From NCBI RefSeq assembly GCF_046600735.1, contig NZ_JBJMAW010000015.1, positions 1 through 64,000 of the forward strand: 64,000 nt of DNA, written 5' to 3'. Below the pieces are notes generated by a model. That model saw only the letters and a program-made list of their open reading frames with translations, did no database searches and was not told where the DNA came from. The position numbers and the translations under genes were made by a program. The stretch is from Novilysobacter_A longmucuonensis (GTDB taxonomy: Bacteria; Pseudomonadota; Gammaproteobacteria; Xanthomonadales; Xanthomonadaceae). This document shows positions 42,184 through 50,000 of the stretch, piece by piece; positions within the stretch are counted from its first letter, which is position 1; each line of letters begins with the position of its first letter.

Positions 42184-44367
42184 TCAGATGCGCTGCACCC
42201 CGATCACCACCGGCAGCCGGCGCACCCGGCGGATCACGTCGGCCAGATGGCGGCGGTCGGCGACCTCGATCGCGAAGCGCAGCACCGCCATGTTGGGATC
42301 GCGATCGATGTATTCGACCCGGTCGATGTTGGACTCCGCCTCCGCGATCGCCGCGGCGACCTGCGCCAGCGAGCCGGGGCGGTTGTCGACCTCGATCTTC
42401 AGCGCGGCGTCGAAATCGCCGGAGACCTGGCGGTCCCAGCCGATCGGCACCCAGCGATCCGGCGACTTGCGGTATTCGGCGACGTTGGGGCAGTCCAGGC
42501 GGTGCACGACCAGCCCCTTGCCGGCCGTGTGGTAACCCATGATGTCATCGCCGGGGATCGGCAGGCAGCAGTTGGCGAAGCTGATGACGCCGCGCTCCGC
42601 GCCGGTGATCAGGATGCGGTCCTCGGGCAGGGCCGGGCGATATGGCGCGTTCAGCTCCGACTTGCCCGGCGCTTCCCGGGCCAGCGTCAGCGCGACCTGG
42701 CTGGGCATGCGGTTGCCCAGCGCGATGTCGGCCAGCAACGCCTCCAGCCGCGGGTAGTGATGCTCGTGCAGGTAGCCATCCAGCCGCGTGGCTGGAATCC
42801 GGTCGAGCGAGGTCTGCAGGCCCTCCAGCGCGCGATCGAGCATGCGGTGGCCGAGCTGCACCGCGTCCTCGTGCACCAGGTGCTTGAGCTGCTGGCGAAT
42901 CGAGGTGCGTGCCTTGCCGGAGACCACGAACTCCAGCCATTGCGGCTTCGGCGTCGAGGACTTGGCGGTAATCACCTCCACCCGCTGGCCGCTGGCGAGC
43001 TTGGTCCGCAGCGGCACCAGCTTGCTGTCGACGCGCGCGGCGACCGCCTGGTTGCCGACGTCGGTGTGCACGGCATAGGCGAAATCCAGCGCGGTGGAAT
43101 TGCGCGGCAGCGAGAGGATGTCGCCCTGCGGCGTGAACAGGTAGACCTCGTCGGGGAACAGGTCGACCTTGACGTTTTCGAGGAACTCCAGCGACGACCC
43201 GGTCGCATGTTGCGACTCCACCAGCCCGGTGATCCAGCTGTGGGCGCGGCTCTGCGCGCTGTTGGGTCCCTCGCCGCCGTCCTTGTAGGACCAGTGCGCG
43301 GCGATGCCGCGCTCGGCGATCAGGTCCATCTCTTCGGTGCGGATCTGCACCTCCACCGGCGATCCGTACGGCCCGAACAGCACCGTGTGCAGCGACTGGT
43401 AGCCGTTGGCCTTCGGAATGGCGATGAAATCGCGGAAGCGCGCATCCAGCGGCTTGTATGCCGCGTGCACCACGCCGAGTGCGTGGTAGCAGTCGGCCAC
43501 CGAGCGCACCACGATGCGGAAGCCGAACACGTCCATGACCTGGGTGAAGTTCTTGTGCTCCGCGCGCATCTTGCTGTAGATGCTCCACGGCGATTTCACC
43601 CGGCTGATCAGGCGGTGGGTGAGTTTCTCCTTGGCCAGCCGCTGCGCGAGCTGGGCCTCGATCTGGACCAGCGACTCGCGTCGCACCACCGGCTGGGTCC
43701 GGATGCGTTTTTCGATGACCGCGTGACGCCACGGATGCAGCGCGCGGAAACCCAGGTCCTGCAGCTCGGCCTTGATCAGGTTCATGCCGAGCCTTTGCGC
43801 GATCGGCGCGAAGACCTCCAGCGTCTCCAGCGCGATGCGTTCGCGCGCCGCCGCTCCCTGCGCGCCGAGGGTGCGCATGTTGTGCAGGCGGTCGGCGAGC
43901 TTGATCAGGATCACGCGCAGGTCGCGCGACATCGCCAGCACCATCTTGCGGAAACTCTCGGCGGCCGCTTCCTGGCGATCGCGGAAATGCAGCTTGTCCA
44001 GCTTGGTGACGCCGTCGACCAGCTCGGCGACGGTTTCGCCGAACTCCTCGGCCAGGCAGTCGCGCGTGAGCGGCGTGTCCTCGATGGTGTCGTGCAGGAT
44101 CGCCGCGATCAGCGTCTCGACATCGAGCCCCTGATCGGCCAGCACCCGCGCCACCGCAACCGGATGGGTGATGTAGGGCTCGCCGGACTTGCGGGTCTGA
44201 CCGGCGTGCGCGGCCGCGCCGACGCTCCAGGCGCGCCGCAACCGCAGGCGCGACTCCTCGGGCAGGTAGTGCGTGGCCTGCTCGAGCTCGCGCACATAGT
44301 CCGGCAGCGGCGCATCGTCGGATGCGGGCATGGCGGGCCGGTTCAGCGCGGACTTGGCGGGACTCAT
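42184..44367 (-). CDS. spoT: bifunctional (p)ppGpp synthetase/hydrolase SpoT
   Basis: Makes and degrades the alarmone (p)ppGpp. The 727 residues show an intact HD hydrolase (YITHPVAVARVLAD, AAILHDTIEDT), a synthetase with an RxKD-type loop R-F-R-D-F-I-A-I-P-K-A-N-G-Y-Q-S-L-H-T and VEVQIRTEEMDLIAERGIAAHW, then TGS, helical and C-terminal ACT domains. The basic loop rather than ExDD points to a bifunctional enzyme. It lies downstream of rpoZ, but a strong terminator and heptamer repeats lie between them. Confidence 0.96.
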   Translation of the reverse strand: MSPAKSALNRPAMPASDDAPLPDYVRELEQATHYLPEESRLRLRRAWSVGAAAHAGQTRKSGEPYITHPVAVARVLADQGLDVETLIAAILHDTIEDTPLTRDCLAEEFGETVAELVDGVTKLDKLHFRDRQEAAAESFRKMVLAMSRDLRVILIKLADRLHNMRTLGAQGAAARERIALETLEVFAPIAQRLGMNLIKAELQDLGFRALHPWRHAVIEKRIRTQPVVRRESLVQIEAQLAQRLAKEKLTHRLISRVKSPWSIYSKMRAEHKNFTQVMDVFGFRIVVRSVADCYHALGVVHAAYKPLDARFRDFIAIPKANGYQSLHTVLFGPYGSPVEVQIRTEEMDLIAERGIAAHWSYKDGGEGPNSAQSRAHSWITGLVESQHATGSSLEFLENVKVDLFPDEVYLFTPQGDILSLPRNSTALDFAYAVHTDVGNQAVAARVDSKLVPLRTKLASGQRVEVITAKSSTPKPQWLEFVVSGKARTSIRQQLKHLVHEDAVQLGHRMLDRALEGLQTSLDRIPATRLDGYLHEHHYPRLEALLADIALGNRMPSQVALTLAREAPGKSELNAPYRPALPEDRILITGAERGVISFANCCLPIPGDDIMGYHTAGKGLVVHRLDCPNVAEYRKSPDRWVPIGWDRQVSGDFDAALKIEVDNRPGSLAQVAAAIAEAESNIDRVEYIDRDPNMAVLRFAIEVADRRHLADVIRRVRRLPVVIGVQRI

Positions 44368-44465
44368 GGCGATGAATCTACGCGGCTGGTGCAGCGCAGC
44401 GCAATGCGGTTGGCTGAAGGGGGAATCTGACCTCGGCCTCGGGCTGAAATTCCGAATGCCGGGGC

Positions 44466-44607
44466 GCGGACTCGGGACTCGGGAAAGTCAAAGGCGCCAC
44501 GACGCTGGCGTGCAAGCCCGCTCGTTCACGTGCGGGACAGCAGATCCTTCGCTGCGTTCAGGATGACGGGCTTCATGCTTTTCCCGAGTCCCGAGTCCCG
44601 AGTCGGG
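44466..44607. repeat. inverted pair of CGGGACT modules
   Basis: The left module has one perfect and one changed heptamer ending CGGGAAAG (44466-44487). The right module (44550-44607) is on the minus strand: AGTCCCG twice plus AGTCGGG, preceded by ATGCTTTTCCCG and, further left, GCAGATCCTTCGCTGCGTTC and GGATGAC. The 301-base spoT-rpoZ gap holds only this pair and the rpoZ terminator. Confidence 0.8.
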
Positions 44608-44614
44608 CACGCAC

Positions 44615-44642
44615 AAAAAACCCCGCACTCGGCGGGGTTTTT
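44615..44642 (-). terminator. rho-independent terminator of rpoZ
   Basis: CCCCGC, a 5-base loop and GCGGGG form the stem, with AAAAAA on one side and TTTTT on the other, so it can work in both directions. It begins 27 bases past the rpoZ stop and separates rpoZ from spoT. Confidence 0.88.
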
Positions 44643-44668
44643 GCATGCAGCCGATGAGGCGGCGAGCG

Positions 44669-44968
44669 TCAGTCGTCGCCCTTGGACAGGTCATCGTCGG
44701 CGACCACCTCGGCGGCGGCCCATTCCAGCGCCTCGCGCTCCTTGCGCTCGCGCTCGGCCTTCTCGACCGCGTCGATATAGTCGGGGTTGATCTTGCGCGC
44801 GGCGATCTCGCGCAGGGCCAGCACGGTGGGTTTGTCGTTGGACTCGCTGTTGTCGATCTGCGGGTCCACGCCACTGGCGAGCTGGCGCGCCCGCTTGGCG
44901 GCCAACATGACGAGTTCAAAGCGGTTGTCGACCACTTCCAGACAGTCTTCTACGGTGATGCGGGCCAT
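44669..44968 (-). CDS. rpoZ: RNA polymerase omega subunit
   Basis: The 99-residue protein M-A-R-I-T-V-E-D-C-L-E-V-V-D-N-R-F-E-L-V-M-L-A-A-K-R-A-R-Q is omega, which supports polymerase assembly and forms part of a ppGpp site. AGGAG sits 5-6 bases before the ATG at 44968; the longer frame to 45034 is not used. The C-terminus is a charged helix ending in D-D-D-L-S-K-G-D-D. It follows gmk after a gap holding a 10-copy heptamer array. Confidence 0.95.
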   Translation of the reverse strand: MARITVEDCLEVVDNRFELVMLAAKRARQLASGVDPQIDNSESNDKPTVLALREIAARKINPDYIDAVEKAERERKEREALEWAAAEVVADDDLSKGDD

Positions 44969-45106
44969 GGGGCTCCTGGCGGCCGGGCGGCCGTCGATGT
45001 GGGGACAAACGGGTCGGGATTGTAGCGACTGCACCCCGCCGGAGCAAGCGATTGTTGTTGAATCAAGGAGTTAGGGGCTGTGGCGTTCAGTATTCGGACC
45101 GGCGCT

Positions 45107-45224
45107 CGGGACTCGGGACTCGGGACTCGGGACTCGGGACTCGGGACTCGGGACTCGGGACTCGGGACTCGGGACTCGGGAAGAGCATGCAGCCCTGTTG
45201 TCTCGCACGGCAAAGGATTTGCTG
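45107..45224 (+). repeat. CGGGACT heptamer array, 10 copies, with degenerate tail
   Basis: Ten perfect units (45107-45176) end in CGGGAAGAGCATGC, then a weak match to the GTCATCCC...AAGGAT tail (TTGTCTCGCACGGCAAAGGATTTGC). It is the longest array here. The 316-base gmk-rpoZ gap also holds a GCTGGGCACG / CCCAGCCTACG hairpin at 45275-45300; no gene is seen. Confidence 0.88.
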
Positions 45225-45350
45225 TATTTGCCGCGTGGCAGCCGGCGGACCATACGGCTGCCCCGCGGCGGAGCTGCTGGGCACGTCAGCCCAGCCTACG
45301 GCGTCGGCATTTTGCCCTTGCGACGCCGTTCCCTGTTCCCTTGTCCCGCC

Positions 45351-45968
45351 TCACCCGTCGGCCAGCAACGTGGTGAGCAGCCGGGAATGCCGCGCCACCT
45401 GGGCCTCGCGGCGCAGGCGGCTGGCGGTGAAGATCGAGCACATTTCGTCGACCGCGATCGCGAACTGTTCGTTGACGATGACGTAGTCGAACTCGCCGTA
45501 GTGCGACATCTCTTCGCGCGCGGCGGCCAGACGTTGGGCGATCACCTCGTCACTGTCCTGGCCGCGGGTGCGCATGCGCTGTTCCAGCGCCTCGCGCGAG
45601 GGCGGCAGGATGAACACGCTGACCGCGCCCGGCACTTTGGCCCGCACCTGGCGCGCGCCCTGCCAGTCGATCTCCAGCAGCACGTCCTTGCCCGATGCCA
45701 GCTGCGGCTCGACCGACTGCCGCGCGGTGCCCTTCCAGTCGCCGTGCACGCGGGCGTGTTCGAAGAAGTCGCCGGCGCCGACCATGCGTTCGAACTCGGA
45801 TTCATCGACGAAGTGGTAGTGCTCGGCATGCCGCTCGCCCGGTCGCGGCGCGCGCGAGGTGAACGAGATGGACAGGCAGAGGTTCGCATCGCGCGCCAGC
45901 ACCGCGTTGACGATGCTGGACTTTCCGGCGCCCGACGGGGCGGCGACGATGTAGAGGGTTCCGCGCAT
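45351..45968 (-). CDS. gmk: guanylate kinase
   Basis: Phosphorylates GMP to GDP. The 205 residues carry P-loop A-P-S-G-A-G-K-S-S, SFTSRAPRPGERHAEHYHFVD with the GMP-binding region, FFEHARVHGDWKGT and LEIDWQGARQVRAKVP. It lies between yicC and rpoZ on the same strand, as in many gammaproteobacteria, and links nucleotide supply to the ppGpp genes downstream. Confidence 0.97.
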   Translation of the reverse strand: MRGTLYIVAAPSGAGKSSIVNAVLARDANLCLSISFTSRAPRPGERHAEHYHFVDESEFERMVGAGDFFEHARVHGDWKGTARQSVEPQLASGKDVLLEIDWQGARQVRAKVPGAVSVFILPPSREALEQRMRTRGQDSDEVIAQRLAAAREEMSHYGEFDYVIVNEQFAIAVDEMCSIFTASRLRREAQVARHSRLLTTLLADG

Positions 45969-46005
45969 CTAATGTTTCCCGCTTGTTCGCTGACCACCCC
46001 TTCCC

Positions 46006-46030
46006 CCGCATTGCGGGAGAAGGAGTTCTA
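46006..46030. repeat. CCTTCCCCCGCATTGCGGGAG hairpin
   Basis: CCCGCATTGCGGG with matching flanks forms a stem in the 63-base yicC-gmk gap. It resembles the CTCTCCC/GGGAGAG hairpins scattered in proteobacterial genomes. Its function is unknown. Confidence 0.5.
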
Positions 46031-46031
46031 G

Positions 46032-46907
46032 CTACTCGATGTTCTGGATCTGCTCGCGCACCTGGTCGATCAGCACCTTTAACTCGATCGCCGCGGCCGA
46101 GCTGCGGGCATCGACTGACTTGGAGCCAAGCGTGTTGGCCTCGCGGTTGAACTCCTGCAGCAGGAAGTCGAGCCGGCGGCCGACCGCCTCGCGCAGCTTC
46201 AACACGCGCCGCGCCTCGCTGACGTGCGCATCGAGCCGGTCGAGCTCTTCGTCGACGTCGAGCTTCTGCAGCCACATGACCAACTCCTGTTCGAGTCGCC
46301 CCGGTTCGAGCTGGCCCACGCCGGCCGGCTGGGCCAGGTCGGACAGACGGGTCTCGAGCTTGCGGCGCTGGCCCTCGCCGATGACCGGCATCAGTTCGCG
46401 CACGTCGGCGGCGATACGGGCGATGCCATCGATGCGCTCGTTGATGACCGCGGCCAGCTTGGTGCCTTCACGTTCGCGCGAGGCCACGAATTCGTCCAGC
46501 ACGGCATCGAGCAGCGCCAGCGCCTCGGCCTGCAATGCGGCGGCATCGGTCGCCGGCGCCTGCAGCACGCCGGGAAACTGCAGCAGGTCGGTGAACTGGG
46601 TCTGCAGCCCGGGAAAACGCGCCGACAGGTCGATCGCCAGCTCGCTCAGCTCGCGCAGCCGGGTCGGATCGAGCTGCAGGCCACCCTCGCCTTCCGGCGC
46701 GCGCAGACGCAGGGTCAGATCCACCTTGCCGCGTGACAGCCGCCCGGCGACGCGCTCGCGCAGCGCCGGTTCCAGCGCGCGCAGGTCGTCGTGCAGGCGC
46801 AGTCCGATCTCGAGGAAGCGGTGGTTGACCGAGCGCAGCTCGCAACCCAGCGTGCCCCATTGAGTCGCGCGCTCGCCGCTGGCGAAGGCGGTCATGCTGC
46901 GGATCAT
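46032..46907 (-). CDS. yicC: YicC-family endoribonuclease
   Basis: From the ATG at 46907 the 291-residue protein has the N-terminal M-I-R-S-M-T-A-F-A-S-G-E, CELRSVNHRFLEIGLRLHDDLR, and the C-terminal DUF1732 segment VGRRLDFLLQEFNREANTLGSKS. YicC proteins are recently described RNases affecting small RNA and mRNA decay. It is divergent from rph, as in E. coli. An open frame to 46964 extends upstream but lacks homology. Confidence 0.95.
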   Translation of the reverse strand: MIRSMTAFASGERATQWGTLGCELRSVNHRFLEIGLRLHDDLRALEPALRERVAGRLSRGKVDLTLRLRAPEGEGGLQLDPTRLRELSELAIDLSARFPGLQTQFTDLLQFPGVLQAPATDAAALQAEALALLDAVLDEFVASREREGTKLAAVINERIDGIARIAADVRELMPVIGEGQRRKLETRLSDLAQPAGVGQLEPGRLEQELVMWLQKLDVDEELDRLDAHVSEARRVLKLREAVGRRLDFLLQEFNREANTLGSKSVDARSSAAAIELKVLIDQVREQIQNIE

Positions 46908-46975
46908 GTCCGGGCTACCTAATGAACGGCCGGGCAGTATGCCATTCGGCCCCGCATGCGACACGGCCGAAGCGC

Positions 46976-47058
46976 CGTAGGGTGGGCACGCCGTTTGTGC
47001 CCACCGCGTCCTGTGCCCATTCCGCTGCGGTGGGCCCAGAAAGCGTGCCCACCCTACG
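46976..47058. repeat. perfect inverted pair of CGTAGGGTGGGCACGC
   Basis: The 16-base unit at 46976-46991 is repeated exactly in reverse complement at 47043-47058, with internal TGCCCAC and GTGGGC pairings between. It fills the yicC-rph divergent gap, so any promoter for either gene must overlap it. A half-copy of the GTAGAGCC-like family follows at about 47097-47119. Confidence 0.85.
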
Positions 47059-47182
47059 AGGGTCTGGCGTCGCCGTGTCTCGATCCAGCAGTGGGCAGCG
47101 GAGCAAGCTCCGCTCTACGCGACGTGGGCCGGGTCATCGGCAGCGACTGCTAGACTGCCGCGCCCCGCCTTGCGACGTGCCT

Positions 47183-47917
47183 ATGACCACCATCCTCCGA
47201 CCGAGCGGCCGTGCGCCGGAGCAACTGCGCGAGGTGCGCATCGAGCGCGGCTACACCCGCCACGCCGAAGGCTCGGTGCTGGTCGGCTTCGGCCAGACCC
47301 AGGTGCTGTGCACGGCCAGCGTGGAGAACCGCGTGCCGCCGTTCCTGCGCGGCAAGGGCGAGGGCTGGGTCACCGCCGAATACGGCATGCTGCCGCGCGC
47401 CACCCATACCCGCAGCGACCGCGAGGCCGCGCGCGGCAAGCAGGGCGGCCGCACGCTGGAGATCCAGCGCCTGATCGGCCGCAGCCTGCGCGCCTGCATC
47501 GACCGCAAGGCGCTCGGCGAGCGCACCATCACGCTCGACTGCGACGTGCTGCAGGCCGACGGCGGCACCCGCACCGCGGCGATCACCGGCGCGTACGTGG
47601 CGCTGGTCGATGCGGTGCAGTGGCTGCGCGGGCGCAACGAGATCAAGGGCGGGCGCGACCCGATCTTCGGCGCGGTCGCCGCGGTGTCGGTCGGCATCTA
47701 CCGTGGCGTGCCAGTGCTGGACCTGGACTACGCCGAGGACAGCGACTGCGACACCGACATGAACGTGGTGATGAACGACGGCGGCGGGTTCATCGAGCTG
47801 CAGGGCACCGCCGAGGGCCACGCGTTCCGCCGCGAGGAGCTGGCGGCGATGACCGCGCTGGCCGAGGCGGGCATCGCCGAGCTGGTCATGAAGCAGCGCG
47901 AGGCGCTGGCGCGGTGA
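47183..47917 (+). CDS. rph: ribonuclease PH
   Basis: Trims tRNA 3' ends by phosphorolysis. From the ATG at 47183 the 244 residues contain R-P-S-G-R-A-P-E-Q-L-R, GEGWVTAEYGMLPRATHTR, the phosphate-binding RTLEIQRLIGRSLRA, LDCDVLQADGGTRTAAITGA and DLDYAEDSDCDTDMNVVM. The frame is open upstream to 46922, but that part overlaps the repeats. rdgB follows after 40 bases. Confidence 0.97.
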   Translation: MTTILRPSGRAPEQLREVRIERGYTRHAEGSVLVGFGQTQVLCTASVENRVPPFLRGKGEGWVTAEYGMLPRATHTRSDREAARGKQGGRTLEIQRLIGRSLRACIDRKALGERTITLDCDVLQADGGTRTAAITGAYVALVDAVQWLRGRNEIKGGRDPIFGAVAAVSVGIYRGVPVLDLDYAEDSDCDTDMNVVMNDGGGFIELQGTAEGHAFRREELAAMTALAEAGIAELVMKQREALAR

Positions 47918-47957
47918 TTCCGGGCGGGCTCTGCCCGCCGATCCTGGAGTGCAATCG

Positions 47958-48548
47958 ATGAAACTCGTCATCGCCAGCGGCAATCCCGGCAAGCTCGATG
48001 AATTCCGCCAATTGCTCGGCGACAGCGGCATCGGATTTGTCGGTCAGGGCGAGTTGGGCGTCGGCGACATCGAGGAGACCGGCAGCACCTTCATCGAGAA
48101 CGCGCTGCTCAAGGCGCGCCACGCCGCGCGCGTGACCGGCCTGCCGGCATTGGCCGACGACTCGGGGCTGTGCGTGGATGCGCTCGGCGGCGCCCCGGGG
48201 CTGTATTCGGCGCGCTATGCCGGGCTGCACGGCGACGCCGGGGCCAACATCGCCAAGCTGCTCGATGTGCTGGCCGACGTGCCGGCGGCGCGGCGCACGG
48301 CGCATTTTTACGCCGTGATCGTGTTGCTGCGCCATGCCGACGATCCGCAACCACTGATCGCCGAAGGCACGTGGCCGGGATTGATCCTGGATGCGCCGCG
48401 TGGCGCCGGTGGATTCGGCTACGACCCGGTGTTCCTGGACCCCGAACTGGGCCTGACGGCAGCGGAACTGGCGCCGGACGCGAAGAACCGCATCGGCCAT
48501 CGGGGCCGCGCCCTGGCCGTGCTGAGCGAGCGCTTCGCGCGGTTGTAG
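47958..48548 (+). CDS. rdgB: RdgB/HAM1 non-canonical purine NTP pyrophosphatase
   Basis: Removes ITP, dITP and XTP from the nucleotide pool. From the ATG at 47958 (GGAG 8 bases upstream) the 196 residues have LVIASGNPGKLDEFRQLL, ADDSGLCVDALGGAPGLYSARYAG and GFGYDPVFLDPE. The TAG stop (48546-48548) is the first part of a GTAGGAGCG repeat. It is cotranscribed with rph as in many gammaproteobacteria. Confidence 0.96.
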   Translation: MKLVIASGNPGKLDEFRQLLGDSGIGFVGQGELGVGDIEETGSTFIENALLKARHAARVTGLPALADDSGLCVDALGGAPGLYSARYAGLHGDAGANIAKLLDVLADVPAARRTAHFYAVIVLLRHADDPQPLIAEGTWPGLILDAPRGAGGFGYDPVFLDPELGLTAAELAPDAKNRIGHRGRALAVLSERFARL

Positions 48549-48618
48549 GAGCGCTTCAGCCGCGATCCAGGATCGGCGGCCGACGCAGTATCCCATCGCG
48601 GCTGAAGCCGCTCCTACA
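48545..48618. repeat. inverted pair of GTAGGAGCGG repeats
   Basis: GTAGGAGCGCTTCAGCC with CGCGATCC (48545-48568, one base short of the consensus) and its reverse complement at 48595-48618 flank a 26-base loop. The pair lies between codirectional rdgB and hemW. Confidence 0.85.
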
Positions 48619-48658
48619 CGATCGCGGCAACCGGCCTGCCCGGTGGGACAATAGCCGC

Positions 48659-49819
48659 ATGCTCACTCCCCCGCCGCTGTCGCTGTACGTCCACATCCCG
48701 TGGTGCGTGCGCAAATGTCCGTATTGCGACTTCAACTCGCACGAGAACAAGACCGGCGGCGCGCTGCCGTTCCAGGCCTACGTCGACGCGCTGCTGGCCG
48801 ACCTGGACTTCGACCTGCCGCTGGTCTGGGGCCGCACGGTGCACAGCGTGTTCTTTGGCGGCGGCACGCCGAGCCTGATGCCACCGGAGTTCATCGAACG
48901 CTTCCTGCAGGGCGCGAGTGCGCGGCTGCGCTTCGCGCCGGGCTGCGAGATCACCCTGGAGACCAACCCCGGCACCGCCGAACATGGCCGTTTCGAGCTG
49001 TACCGGGCGGCCGGCGTGAACCGGCTGAGCTTCGGCATCCAGAGTTTCGACGACGGCTGCCTGCAACGGCTCGGCCGCATCCACGACAGCGCCGAGGCCG
49101 AGGCGGCGGTCAAGCTGGCGCAGGACGCGGGATTGGACAACCTCAACCTCGACCTGATGTACGCGCTGCCGCAGCAGAGCCTGGCGATGGCCGAACGCGA
49201 CCTGGAACGCGCCTTCGCACTGCAACCGGCGCATGTCTCGCACTACCAGCTCACGCTGGAGCCGAACACGCTGTTCGCCGCAAGGCCGCCGTCGGGCATT
49301 CCCGATGAGGACAACAGTTGGGACATGCAGGAGCACTGCCAGGCACTGCTCTCAGCGGCCGGCTATGGGCAGTACGAGGTCAGCGCGTATGCGCGACCGG
49401 GGCGGCAGTGCACGCACAACCTCAACTACTGGCGCTACGGCGATTACCTCGGCATCGGCGCCGGCGCGCACGGCAAGCTGACCCTCGGCGCCGAACAGGC
49501 CGTGCTGCGGCGCTGGAAGCACAAGCATCCAGCCACCTTCCTGGCCCACGCCGGCAGCGATGCCGCGCTTGGCGGCGACGAGCGCATTCCATCGGAGCGG
49601 CGGCCGTTCGAGTTCATGCTCAATGCCTTGCGCCTGGTCGAGGGGTTCAGCGTGGCCGAGTTCGAGGCGCGCACCGGCCTGGCGCTCGCCGCGATCGAGG
49701 CGCCACTGCAGGCGGCATACACCGCCGGTTGGCTGGACCGCACCGGCGAGCGCATTCGCCCGACCGAGCTGGGTCGCCGCTTCACCAACGACGTGGTGGC
49801 GCTTTTCCTGGACGATTGA
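48659..49819 (+). CDS. hemW: radical SAM heme chaperone HemW
   Basis: The 386-residue protein carries the radical SAM cluster motif at Cys16, Cys20 and Cys23 in H-I-P-W-C-V-R-K-C-P-Y-C. FGGGTPSLM, ETNPGT, VNRLSFGIQSFDDGCL and the C-terminal winged-helix region follow. HemW inserts heme into respiratory enzymes; it is often misannotated as coproporphyrinogen dehydrogenase, from which it differs in the cysteine spacing context and the absence of the HemN N-terminal extension. It follows rdgB as in E. coli. Confidence 0.95.
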   Translation: MLTPPPLSLYVHIPWCVRKCPYCDFNSHENKTGGALPFQAYVDALLADLDFDLPLVWGRTVHSVFFGGGTPSLMPPEFIERFLQGASARLRFAPGCEITLETNPGTAEHGRFELYRAAGVNRLSFGIQSFDDGCLQRLGRIHDSAEAEAAVKLAQDAGLDNLNLDLMYALPQQSLAMAERDLERAFALQPAHVSHYQLTLEPNTLFAARPPSGIPDEDNSWDMQEHCQALLSAAGYGQYEVSAYARPGRQCTHNLNYWRYGDYLGIGAGAHGKLTLGAEQAVLRRWKHKHPATFLAHAGSDAALGGDERIPSERRPFEFMLNALRLVEGFSVAEFEARTGLALAAIEAPLQAAYTAGWLDRTGERIRPTELGRRFTNDVVALFLDD

Positions 49820-50000
49820 TCCGAGGTGACGCTCGGCGCTGGCCCGTCGCGTCATGCTGCCCATGGGGAGTATCCGGGCCACGCGCGCAAGCGGCTGCCG
49901 GGGCCGTGGGGTGGCGGGCGCCGGACTGGCGTGGTCATATAAGCCGACTCGACCGGGAAACAGGGTGTCGACCACGTTGGACAATTCCGGTAAGCCCTCC

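Noticed and set aside
45107..45176. CRISPR array
   Set aside because: The unit is 7 bases and units are contiguous, with no spacers, and no cas gene is near.
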